From: Collodictyon triciliatum
Taxonomy: Eukaryota > CRuMs
Assembly (NCBI GenBank): GCA_043381765.1
Contig: JBHJMP010001217.1
Span: 1-23,957 of the forward strand
Direction: 5' to 3'
DNA length: 23,957 bases
The translations under genes and the position numbers were made by a program. Position 1 is the stretch's first letter. Every line of letters begins with the position of its first letter. The notes below the pieces were generated by a model that was not told the DNA's origin, did not search any database, and saw nothing but the letters and a program-made list of their open reading frames with translations. Of this stretch, positions 8,322 to 21,500 are shown in pieces.

Positions 8322-11300
8322 GTCTGCTTATCCTTCCATTCCCCATATTCATCTCACATCCTTCCCGTGCATCCGACTCGCCTTGCTTGCGCACAGTACT
8401 TAAGCTACACGGGCCTTCCTTTAGCTGCCCAGATCAACACGTGGGGGTCCTTCAATAGCTACAGCCCGGGCTTTTCCGATCCAGGAGTCTTTGTCTACAA
8501 TGGGGCGCTTCATCGCCTGCGTGATGGGTACAAGACCATGATTTTTTTCTTTTGTCCCTCTTCTTGGTTAGTTTGCTCCACCCTTGCCATGAGGGAATGA
8601 ACTTTATTATTAGGGCTGACTAATTACATACTAGCCAACTCAAAATATATTTGAACTTGTTTGTTTTTTTTAGCAGCAAAATGAAACTGTTTTCTCTCCT
8701 TCCTTCCAGCAGTTATTGTATCTGTTCATAAATCTATACACCTTGTTAAATTCCGTGGCCCCAGTTTATATGAGTCATAAATACTCCGCACCTAGGAAAT
8801 ACCTCGATTTTGAGCAAGACCGCCCAAAGATTGATACCATCTATCGTATGACAAACCTGGGTATGGAGAAAGATTTCACCATGTGTTTCGCATCACCAGT
8901 ACTACATATGCTTTATACAGTCGCTTTGCAACAAATTATTGCTTCTATTTAATTTTGATTATTTTTTTTTTAAAAAAAAGGAAGGGGTTGGATGTATTTT
9001 CTTATTACTTTGCCTATGGTTACTGGACTAAAAAGACTAACGTCGATTCAGAAACATTCGACTGGGAGGTGATCCACTTGAGCGGAGAGGCTCCCTCTCT
9101 ACGAACGATTTATTGTGGATATCTCATCGGTGACCAGGTAAACTTTTGCCGAATCCCTCTTAGGTTTCCCCCTTAGTTAAAATTTCCTTATTATTATTTT
9201 ACATTCTTTCATGTTATTATTGTCGTCATTCTTATGAATATTATCCCCCGTCAGGGTATCTACTGCACTGATATTCCCCATTTGAAATATATCATCCACA
9301 ATTATGTGTCCTTGAATATGATTAGATATGTACTAACGAGTCATTTTATTCACATGATTTTTGGGATGCCTATTCCTTTTTTAATTCAGTACTTCATGTT
9401 TGGGGGCTTCAACAATGGATATTCCAACGACCTTTACATCCTCAATGTCAAGACATGGACATGGACGTTTGCCAGGCCTTTTGGAGATCTTCCACCACCG
9501 AGAACCCTCCCTGCGTGCTTTGGTTACAAAGGAAATTTTTACATCCAAGGCGGATCTGCCCCAGTCACATTTATCATCGATAGCTGGATGTATAACCAAG
9601 GTATATGAAATTAAAACACCTCCATCCTCATACCTACTTTATATCGAACAATTGGGGGGGGGGGGGGGGGGGGAACACCTACTACACCCAATTTCTATTT
9701 CATGATGCATAAATAAAACTATTTCATCATATTTGAAAGAGTGTCCAACTTGAACAAATATCAAAATATCCTTCAAAATCATGGTTCCTTCACTAAACAC
9801 ATTTTGCCTGGTATATCTTCATGGGATATGCCTCCTACTATTTTTAAACAGGCAAGAATCAATGGTCTCGTGTTGCATACGACTCAGGTGTCCCCTTGTC
9901 TGTCTTTATGAGCGCCAACACATTTGCGGATGACACATTGTACAAGTGCGGAGGATATCGAGAAACTGGCCTGCCTATCAATACATGCGACATTTTCAAC
10001 CTAAGTAATCTCTTGAATATTGAATCACCAAAACGAAATCCTTGAAAAAAAGTTTATGTAAAAAAAAAAAACATAACAAAGAGCTTAAAGAACTGAAATA
10101 TATCACCTCAGAGTGGTGGAGTACACCCTGATCAGATTTTTAATATGTGTTTAGCTTCAAGCACATGGACATATGTTCGCTATGAAGACGAGCAACAAAA
10201 TCGTATGGTCTCCCTGTATGGTCAGGCTACAGCTATTTACGACAATAAGCTCTACATATTGAATGGTGCCAACGCACAAAATCAACTGAGCTACTATCAA
10301 TATATTATTGACTTACGTAAGTATACAACTTTAACTTTCAAACTATTGAAAAGCACTTTGAATCGAATAAAGGGGGAAAAAAAATCAAACTATTGAGAAA
10401 AAAAACGTTGTCTTAAAGCACCCACTCACACAAATAGAAGTAAGATTTTCTTAAAAATGACTGAATTTATGTACACAGGAAAGCCTTACACATCTGCTAT
10501 TGTTGCAACTCTGAACCAACAGACTGCCCTTTCGACGTATCCATACAACGCCACTGTCCCGCAACACCGTTATTCGGCATCTTTAACATTGTTTAAGGGC
10601 AAGCTCGTCTTGACTGGCGGTTCAAGCAGTTGTGGAGACGACACAATCTGGGTTTTGGACCCGGGTAACATAAAACGGAGAATATTATACAAATGTTGCC
10701 TTCTATTTCATTTTAGTTTGAGTATGAATTAAAAAAGCCCAATATATAGTTATATATGGAGATGATATCACAATGCATATTATAATGATCATATATTGCC
10801 AATTACTTTCACAGGTACCATGAAGTGGTCGAATTCGTTCAAGGCTTATCCGATGGGGAGAACCAAAACATCAGTCGCCAAGATATCGGAGACTTCATTT
10901 GCTATGTACGGAGGAGTCCCGAGCTGCTCCTCCTCACTGTATCTGAATGACCTATGGAGATTTGATATAGGTTTCTTTTTATCACATATCTCATATAATG
11001 TGGGAATAATCTATATAATTTTCATAAATTCATACCTAAAATATGTCGAATTCATACATGCCCACATAAAAAACATTAGTCAAGAAAACATGGGCATTGC
11101 TATCTCCTTTGTCGAGCACTACACGGAACGGGTTGGATGCCAAGGGATTGATATCCAAGCAACCAGTAATTTATTCTCATGCGTAATCACACCTTGAATC
11201 GAATAAAGGGAAAAAAATATTCATGCATTATCATTAAGATTATCTTAATGTGAACCTTAATCAATCTATTCTCTATTTACTAAAATAGGCGTTCGGCCAT

Positions 11301-14300
11301 TTCAATTACACCCTATATCTAATTGGCGGTGAAGCAAATAACGGTGCGGCTAGTGTGTCGTATACATTCTCGCTATGTAAGTAATAACCCCCGTTAAGTG
11401 TTGTAGCAACAGCAACGAAAGAAAACCAACAGCATGCAAATAACAAAACATAAATTATAATTATAATCATGGATAAATTGAATGTTATGATTCAAATATT
11501 ATTTACATAGGTATCTTATTTATTAATGTAAGACTCAACTCCAAATGATTAACTAAAATTCATTTATCACCATCGTTGTTTCATAAACCCAAAGCAACGA
11601 AGACCTGGTCGATACTGACCTTGCCTAATGAGATAAGTTTTGCCGCTCAGTACATGAGAGCTGCCAGTCTTTTCAGTGGAGAACTGTTTTACTTCTGGGG
11701 AGGAGTACTGAGCCCTACAGCAACGATTACGCCCACAAATACATATCTTGCTATTTGGAATATTACCTCAGACAACGTGGTGATTTACAATGACACCGAG
11801 GCGCTTAGCCCTCGTGTTGACTCTACTTTATTTTTGAGAGGAAGAAATTTGCATGTCTTTGGAGGAGTTGGGATCGACGATGAATATCCATACAATGACA
11901 TACACATTTTCAACAGAAGTGATGATTTCTTTATATAGTTTCAGTCTCATGCCTTTATCCAAATCTTTCATCAAAGTGTTTCCCTTAATTCAACATCTAA
12001 AATGCAAATAAAGAGAATAATCTACGTATAATATATGCATGATTAACTCGTATAAATTTGGAAAGATCGATTGATGGCCAAATCACTAATTCTTTGAACA
12101 TACCAACATTCAGATACGAAGGCATGGGCATCTCTCAGTGACGGTGATAGTTCGTTAGCCCCCTCTGGAGCCTCTTTCTCGTTCGCTGGCTTGGGAATCT
12201 ACCTTGGAGGAACCGATTATTACCAAAATCCCTACGGTGATATGTCCTTGTTTGATTTCGGTGAGGCAATTAATATCATCTTTCAATCTATTTTCTTTTC
12301 TCTCTTTTTGATATTTACTTGTCTATATGATTGTTCCTTTTCTTTTCGGTGTGACGAATGATTAATACCAAAAGAAGAAAAAGAAAGGGGGCTCATTCGA
12401 TACTTTTACCATTATAAAACTCTGCTGATAGAAACGGGTCGCTGGAACATTCAGTCTCCACCTGCTTCGCGCCCTCCCCCACTCAATAACCAAAGGACAC
12501 TTCGAATGGGAAATTACTTGGTGATGGTTGGAGCGGCCTATTCTGGTTTCAACGAAAATAGAGTTCTGTATTATGATTTTTGTGAGTTATTTATCATAAT
12601 ACAAAAAAAAAAATAGACTGACTTACTAATATAGTTATAATGTAACACGATTTCTTTCTAAAAATTTAATTTATAGCAAAGGCATTTTGCATGCAAGGTC
12701 AAGCTCTACAGACAAGAGGGCAGTCTGGGCTTCTTAATGACGGAAGTCATTCATCTGGTTACTTTCCATTCTCAAAGTGTTCATGGTCAGTTACGGGCGC
12801 GAATAACATAGTGGTATGCTGCATAATATATTCATCTTCTTTAATCGTTAGCTTTTACTGATGACAGCACAATTCATCCAATTTCTTAAACCATATGGAA
12901 TTCCTACTTATCCATGAAATATTTAGGTAAAATCAGTGTCCCTTGATCCATATGCTACAGTGACTATTACGACACAGAATTCGTGTGGAGATAATCAAAT
13001 ATACAGAGAGAATGAAGCTTCGTCTTCTTCTGTAAGAATAGTGGAAATTAATTTGTCACACAGTATTGAATCATTTTTTCCCTTCTTTATTTTCTACTAT
13101 ATTCCTTTTGTGCACGCAGATTGTTCTTTCGCAGCTTAACAATGGTGTCTGGTATCGCATTCCTGGTGGAGATTGGAAGATATCATTTACGACATCCGGA
13201 AACCTTGTGACATCAGCTGGATTTGATATTATGTATCTCAGTAAGATTTAAGCTAGAGTAGCCTTATTAAAATCGAAAAAAGTCTTTCAAAGTATGACCA
13301 TATTATCATACCTGCTCATAACCTTACGAAGAGAAAGATAACTCCTTCTATTACGCAAGGCTGTCCGACTGGGTTCCTTGTTGTGGATGGCAAATGCCAA
13401 TGTCCGAAAAATAACTACATTACACTCAGCGGGGAATGTTATCCATGTCCTGGTGGGACTACTCAACCGAATGCAAACATGGTGATACATTAGTTATGAG
13501 ATGTGCCATCTTCCATCACTTCTGCTAATTTTTATTTCACGGGACTAATAATACTTTAATTTTACATAAAAGAATTACTGTATCGCACCTGACAGTCAGG
13601 AATCAACCTTCGAAGGTATCAAACAGACCATCGTTTATGAAAATGGCTATATAAAAGACTACAGCAGTAGCTTGTTACGATAATCCTAATTTTTATGTAT
13701 CCTTTGGAAATGTCTTTGATTAGTCTTTATTTTTAGTTAAGCGCGACGCCGCAGTCGTGGAGAATCTCTCCAGCCCTCTTCCATCCTGTCAGCAATCGCG
13801 ATTGATTGAATACAACAGCACCATATATCTTTTCTGTGTGTTCCCAGATCAAGAACCGACTACTCGTAATAGTCCAGTTTTAATTTATCGAGTTATTGTC
13901 AGTGGTAAGTCCTTTGTCTTTGAAGCTGAGTCATACATCATATTTGGTCATGAAACTTCCTATCATGTGTGTTTTAAACTAAGAATAAATGGATAGTATC
14001 TTTGATTATCATCAAATTACACCAGAGGTTAAAAAAAATCCTGCTTTCCGTCATTACCAGATAAAATATCTTGGACACTCCTCACTACCGAAGGTGATAT
14101 CCCCTATGGGCGCATTGGAGCTTGCATCATAGAGCACCAGAGCTCAGTTTACTATGTTGGAGGGTATGGGGTGGATGGAGACAAGCGAGGATTTGCTTAT
14201 TCCTTTTTAGATAGGACATGGACGACACTAGGGAACAGTCCTATCAATTACGGTGGCCATTCATGTGCCGCATCCGACGGAAAGCTTTTCCTTCATGGAG

Positions 14301-17300
14301 GTGAATCGGTACGTATTTTGGTCTCTACATAAAGCGGTATGCATACATACTTCACGGAATTATATTAAATTACCGATAATCCATGATTTTTTTTACTAAC
14401 ATCGTACATACTTTGTTAAAAATCAAGCTTGATGGGGAAACTTTATCTGATATTCACATATATGATATTGGTAAAGAAAACTTTATAGGATATTTGAAAT
14501 GATATAACAATTTGTGTGTAAAAGATACTATCCATATCTCTCTCCTTACATCTCCTTAACCTGAAAGGAATATATATCCTAAATATCATGATATTTTCTT
14601 ACCAAAAAAAATTATTTTTTTTAAAAAAAAGGAAAAAACGCGTGGACAACATCAACGCAGAACTCTTGGTCGGATAGTCCGTTTCTAACAAATCACATAT
14701 CATGGGTGTCGGGCAACAAACTTTACTTATTTGGAGGATTCAACGGCGTTCAAGAAAGCTCAGAGATTCATTATGCCACCATTGGTTAGTTCAAATATTC
14801 TTCACTAGGATATTATAAACTTAACATACATTATTTTCTTGATATTGACGAAATTTTGATGCGTGCATATATTTTTTTCTTTTCCTAGGAGCCACAACGA
14901 TGTTTGAGTCGAAAGATATCCCTCTTGATAGTTGCCTTCCTTGCGTCGTGAACCCAACCATACCGTGCAACATTCTTCGCCAAAACATGGGATATTACCA
15001 GACGGCCACCATGATTTATATTTATGGAGGATTATCATCACATCTTACCCTTCGAGACGTCATTGGCATTGACCTAGGTATTCAAACTATATGAATTATC
15101 AATATTTAACATATACTTGGTAAATATTCACTATTTTTCTCCATATCGATCGTCAAAAAAAAAAAAAAGCATCCATGACTGTCGAAGTTCAATCTGTTTT
15201 CGAGTCGGCACCACTTCCTATAAAGGCCCCACCAGCACTCTATGGTTCCTCCATAATAATCTCTTCAGAGAAGCTTATTCTTTATGGAGGTGTTGGAGTG
15301 GAAGACGGAGACCCGGGCCACAACATTTACGTATACGACCTAGGTAATATAAACCATATATTATCGGTTGAATGTGTGGGATGGGGTCAATGCATTTGAG
15401 TTAGTTTAGTTAATCTTGGAGCTAGCTTTGCCTAAGCATACATAGATTCCTGACTACTACCCACTGTTGGAGTGTAGGAATGGAATCATGGATATCATCG
15501 ACCGTTACCCAAGAGCCCTTGCCAAGGGAGGACTTTTCCATGGCTAAAATCAGCGACGAGACGTTTGCAATATTTGGTGGTAACGTGATTGTCGGGACAC
15601 AATATTACTCTAATGACGTCTGGGTATACTTTGGAGGTTTTTCTTCTTCTTTTTTTTTTTTTTTTGTTGCCTATATTATCATTCCTTTACCAAAAACAGA
15701 AAAGATTAAAAAAATAGTTACGTAACATCTTTGTGCTCGAATTGGTGGGAATTTCAACCTGATAGGTTTTCGTCAGTTGGTTAAATTGACTACTTTCTCA
15801 AACAGAATATCAGAAATGGGTTCAAGTCTCTTCATATAGCAGCAATACATTAGTTATATCACCACGTAGCAAAAGTTCCCTTTCATACCATGAGGGCTTC
15901 CTGTATGCCTTTGGAGGTATCACTATAAACCCCACTACAGGAGAGAAACTATGGAAGCTGAATATCTCTGATGTAACCAAGGACTTTGAAGGTGAGGAAT
16001 ATACTTATACTGTAACTGTCGTCAGTTATATATGTAGATTATTTTTAATGATATCTTGCACACAAATGTACCAACAGTATACGTGAACGAGTCTGTAACC
16101 CCCCCCCCCCCTCTAGGTGAGAAGAAATGGGAGGCTGTTGCTGTTAAGAAGTTTACAGACTCTTCCCTTCATCATGTTTTTGAGAGAGTTTCTCCTTCCT
16201 CGGTTCTGATTGACGACGAGATTTGGATTTGGGGTGGCCAGGTAAGAGATGAATTATTTCGTTAAAGCCTATTCGATTACAAAATTGAATATTTTCTTCA
16301 CTTTGGACGACCGAGTCCTTTCAAAAGATAGATATAACAATAACATGCGGTATAATTTTAACTTCGAAGGTCCTTGCGGACACCGGAACTGTAGAGGATT
16401 ATCGCTCTGTATTCACACTAAATTTAAGGAACTATGAGCTCAGACCAATAATATCGACATCCGGTCCTGTAAGTTGTTGTTTGTGGCTGTTCCTTGACTG
16501 CTTAAATACGTAATTTTAACCTTTGAATGGATAGATTCCTCGAGCACACCATTCCACGTTCGTCTGCCCTGAGGGATTCTGTATTCTCGGAGGAAACGAC
16601 TTCAGAAATCGTATCATGTCGGATATATGGTCCTTTTCCACAGGTCATATTCATAATTAGTCATTATAACTTTGTATTTACTAAAATATAAAAAAAAACC
16701 AAAATATTACAAAAATGAATAATTTCATTTTGTGGATTGAATTTCTTTAATTCGCATTTTCTTTCCTTCATGAATTTATATTATAGATAGCAAGAGTTGG
16801 ACGCGTCTGGATGGAGCAGGAGCACCCTTGTATTTAACAAAAGCCTTCGTTTCATCATTCGGTAGTCATATTATAGCAGTGGGCGGAATGAACCAGGCAT
16901 CTGAAAGATTAAGCTCTGTCAATGTTTTTCAACTCGGTAAGTCCATAGTAAATGTCGCATCTTCCGACCTATATAGAAAGTATTATCATTTTTATCTGAT
17001 ATAACCAAAGCCAACATCTTCACCATCCTGCACAAAATTGAAAGGAAGAATAAAAAAAAATCATTTTTATCTGATATCAACCTTCATTCGCTTTAGTAGA
17101 TATACATATTCAAAATTAAACCAGGAGCAACAAAGGGAACTAAATTTTCAACTACTCTTAGCTTCACTCCAACAGAATTATTACTGATTGGCTTTTTTTT
17201 TTTTCATTCCATGTCTAAAAATTACAGAAACTCAGAATTGGAGGACTCTAGAATATACTAACACTGAAAAGCCGATGATACCTCTGAGTGGCCTTTCTGG

Positions 17301-18514
17301 TGTAAAAGTTGCCGATGGAATCACGTTCTATGGAGGCTCATCGATTAGATCTCTTTCCAACACCGTCTTCTCATATAAACCAAGTACACCTTTCGTTATT
17401 ATTGTTTGTTTTTGTTTTTGTTTTTGTTTTTATTTTTATTTTTATTTTTATTTTTATTTTTATTTTTATTTTTATTTTTATTTTTATTTTTATTTTTATT
17501 TTTATTTTTATTTTTATTACTTCGTCTACAATCGAAATTATTGACACTGTACTTTATCATGGAATAATGTGCTCTACTGGACTGTATCCGTAATGTACTT
17601 AATCTTTTCCAAAAAAAAATAATAAATCATAATACAATGACTGATACAAATTCAATCAAAGGTTTATGTGATCCGACTATGATGCAAAGTTTCCTTAGTG
17701 GCCGCTATGTCCAACTTTTTAAGGACCCAAGTGGACCAATTAACATACCTAGGGGAACCAAATGTGCGTGGTACTTTTCAAATGCCACAGACATTATCGT
17801 CAGAAAGAACTTGGAGCCGACAGACAGGTTTTGATTATCTTGATGGCCTCCTTTTTTTTCTTTTTATTCTCGTCTGTTACACACTCTATCTGTAGCTTGA
17901 AGGCTTAGAATTCCAAAATGATGAAGTTCCTATATTTTCATCATTTGATTTGCCTACTGCAAATTTAAAAAAAGAAAGGACATAATGACCATGCTTCATT
18001 GAAACTAGTTTGACGTTTTACGATGGGATGGGAAATGAAGGAGCGCCTCTGACCCCGATACAGCTCGCAAACGCTATGAAAGTCACGTCTTCCGATGGTG
18101 TTGGTATAACGGTGGTTCTTGACGTTCCCGGGCGTTTCGAAGAACCGCCAAGTGGACAAGGATTCTCCATTTCATATATTCGTAAGATTCATAATGGGAA
18201 AAAAAAATATGCAAATTTGTAAGAATCTGTCCATATATGTATATATTAAATCGCAAAGTTCGTTATGCCAGTAGTAATGTTTCTTATTTATCAAATACTT
18301 TGATTCATTTATTCAATAATCAGGGTGTCCAAAAGGAGCAACTTTTTCTGAAACAGAAGACTGCATTTGCCCCCCAAAATACTACGAGGATGTAGACGTA
18401 AACGAATGCTTATCATGTGCTGGAATCGATGGACTGGTACTTGCTATTCTATATTGTATAATTAATGTCGTCACCGATATATACTACAGTAATTTTTACC
18501 AATAGACATAAAAC

Positions 18515-18567
<53 letters not shown>

Positions 18568-21500
18568 ACACACATTTTTCTTTTTTATCTGTATCAAAAA
18601 ACTCATATTTAATTCATCACAATAAAGCATGGGTGCCCTAGTTTGCCTCAAGGTGTGTAGAAAAGGAGATGAGAAATATTTGATTTTAGCTTGATCCATT
18701 TTTTTTTTAAAAGAAACATTTGTGTTCAATTCATTTGAATTTATAGACTCTGATATAACAACCATTGCGGTCGCGGTTGGATGTGGTGTTGGGGGATTCT
18801 TAATGATTGTGATTGGTATATCGTACAAGCGGTATAGAGACCATCTAAAAGAACTGTCTGAGAAAGAGAATGCCCTGTTCATGCACGTGAGATACGATGA
18901 ACTTGATTTCGGAAAGCTGCTAGGTGTCGGTAGTTTTGGAGAGGTTTATAATTTTGTAGACCATACTTGGATTACACGTGGTTTTTTTATTTTTATTATG
19001 AAAAATTTAGACATTATGGAAAAAAAAACAACGTAATTTTATTCAAAAGAAGATTTTGATACTAATGCTATTTTTCAAAATAGGTATATATCGGAAAATG
19101 GAGAGAAACAGACGTTGCAATCAAGCGACTGAACGCCAAGGTGGTCACAAAGGAAGTCATCAAGGCATTTGAAGATGAAGTATCAGTCATGGTGTACGGT
19201 TAATCATGTTTTTCAGTGGAAAATATGTGATTTTTTTTTATAACTGTCAGGGTAGAGGAAAATGAGTATTTAAAATTCTTCATAAAATTACAGCCAGCTC
19301 AGACATCCCAATGTTGTACTTTACATGGCCGCTTGTGTTGAGCCAGGAAAGCTTTGCATCATTTCGGAGCTGATGTCTCGAGGCAGTTTGCATGGTGTAA
19401 GTTTCTATTCGTCATATATCAGGGTATTTAATTAATAATTTGACTTTAATTAGGAAAAAAAAAGTATATTAACTAAATTCCATTAAGATTTTACACAACG
19501 AATCGCTCGAGTTAGAGTATAATACAAGATTAAGATTCCTTTTAGATGCGGCTAAGGGTATGCTTTCTCTGTTTAACTAAACCTTTCAAAAGGATATATA
19601 TCTACTCCATGAAAATTAAAAAAACATCTTTGTAATTGTCCTTTTTTTCCCCTTTTCGGTTGTACATAGGCCTACAATATCTACATATGTCCAGTCCTCC
19701 AATCCTTCATCGAGATTTAAAGAGCCCTAATCTGCTGGTTAGACCAATATAATTTTAATATTGACCACCAATGTATTCATCTAGTCAGATAGGGGTTACC
19801 CTTCATTAAATTATGCGTGTTGTAATGAATTGATGAATCGATAGCATGTTGTGAAGAATCTAACTAACAAAATCACACTCTTACACATACCCAGTTGGAC
19901 GAAAAATGGAATTGCAAAATTAGGTATAATGCTTGAATTGTTCTTTTTCTTTTTCTTTTCTTTTTCTTTTTCTTTTTCTTTTTCTTTTTCTTTTTCTTTT
20001 TCTTTTTCTTTTTCTTTTCTTTTCTTTTTCTATGTATATACATATATATATATAAACACATAGTATTATCCGAATTGTTCGGCATAATTCTACAAGTATC
20101 CTGGGAAATTATATGAATAGAAAAACAAATCAAATAGTGACTTCGGACTGACGGGTGTTCGTGGAAAGACCTCTGCTACAAATGAACCGCCAGGAACTCT
20201 TTTATGGATGGCACCAGAGGTTGTTGATGGGAAAGAATATACGGAAAAGTCTGATATTTTCAGCTTCGCTGTTATCATGTGGGAAGTATTTTCAAGAGCT
20301 GAGCCCTATGAGGTATATACACTTCCCTTATAAAACAATTAACCAGATAAAGTCTAGTGAAAATATTAAATGATAGATAAGAGCAATATGCATCAAAGCA
20401 AAATTAAAATGAACATTAAATGAAAGGGTGAGATTGCCGAGTCCGTTGCCCTCAGAGTACTAAACGAAGGACTGCGACCTCGTGAGCTCCCATCGGACCA
20501 GATGCCCTCAGAGATACAGTACCTGATGAACGAAGCCTGGACACAAGACCCTGCCACACGGCCAACGTTCTCCAACATAGTCAAACAGCTTTCCACGTTT
20601 ATCGAAGAAAAGGCGTCGGCGAACTCCTTCTCGATGTCAATGACCACTGCATCCAAGAACGATGGTAAGGAGCAGGCGCCCACGGGTAAGGTTGTACTCG
20701 TGTTCACAGGTGTTGAGGAGGCAACGGCCATTTGGGAACAGCATGCAGACGCCATGAATACTGCCTTGGTCACACACAACGACCTTATGCGAGGCCTCCT
20801 CAAGCGAAATCATGTATGTATCCTCGTTTGATCTGCTAGATATTTGTAATATCTGACGGTACGTGATTCTGAAAAATAAGGACGACGACAACGATGGATT
20901 AATTCACTCTTTATTACATTATGCATCAGGGATACGAAGTGAAGACTGAAGGAGATTCATTCATGATTGCGTTTCCCTCCACTGCAAATGCAATTATGTT
21001 CTGTCACCAAGCACAGGAGATGCTTTTGGCTGCCGACTGGCCTCCAGAGATTCTTACACATCCTTCGGCTTCTGTGGTGATGCTAGAAGGCAGAGAAATA
21101 TTCAACGGCCTTCGTGTCCACATGGTTCGTTCATTTGGTCAATCCTCACCCGCCGTAATATCGTTCAATATGCATTTTTGTGAAGCCTATAGTATCAATT
21201 GTTAAACTGAGACACAATATTCCCATTGAATCTAAAGGGTATACATGTTGGCGAGCCTCTGTGTAAGGAAGACCCTGTCAGCGGGCGCATGGATTACTTC
21301 GGCCCCGTGGTGAATCGGTCAGCTCGTGTTGCTAGTGTTCCAGTTGGTGGTCAGGTGGCGCTTAGTTCCGCTGCGTATGAGGTTTGTGTTCCTTTGTTCT
21401 TTTGCAAACATATCATTTTTTTTTATTATTTTTATTATTATAATAATAAAGGACATGTTGACTTTTGGAAAGGAAGAAGAAAAAAGAAAAGAAAACGAAT

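Noticed and set aside
7786-8394. Long antisense frames over the GC-rich leader (up to 202 codons)
   Set aside because: They are Arg/Ala or Ser/Pro-rich, arise from GC-rich sequence lacking stops, run through the 15-bp tandem repeat and the signal-peptide exon on the other strand, and show no motif.
10796-11197. Single long frame read straight through from exon 8 toward 11197
   Set aside because: The Kelch pattern breaks after 10970. Splicing 10970 to 11080 in phase 1 restores TWALLSPLSSTTRNG, a normal blade, in another frame.
17188-17593. Frames with alternating Phe/Tyr or Phe/Ile
   Set aside because: They combine exon 31 with readthrough into the (TTTTTA)n intron array; only 17228-17383 is coding.
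18514-18882. Minus-strand frame with poly-Gly and Cys-Val runs
   Set aside because: It is a shadow of the C36-(CA)n intron repeat and of the membrane-helix exon.
19873-20133. Lys-rich minus-strand frame
   Set aside because: It is the antisense translation of the (TTTTTC)n intron array.
20393-20891. Minus-strand frames opposite kinase 1 and the cyclase
   Set aside because: They mirror the well-supported plus-strand exons and show no motif of their own.
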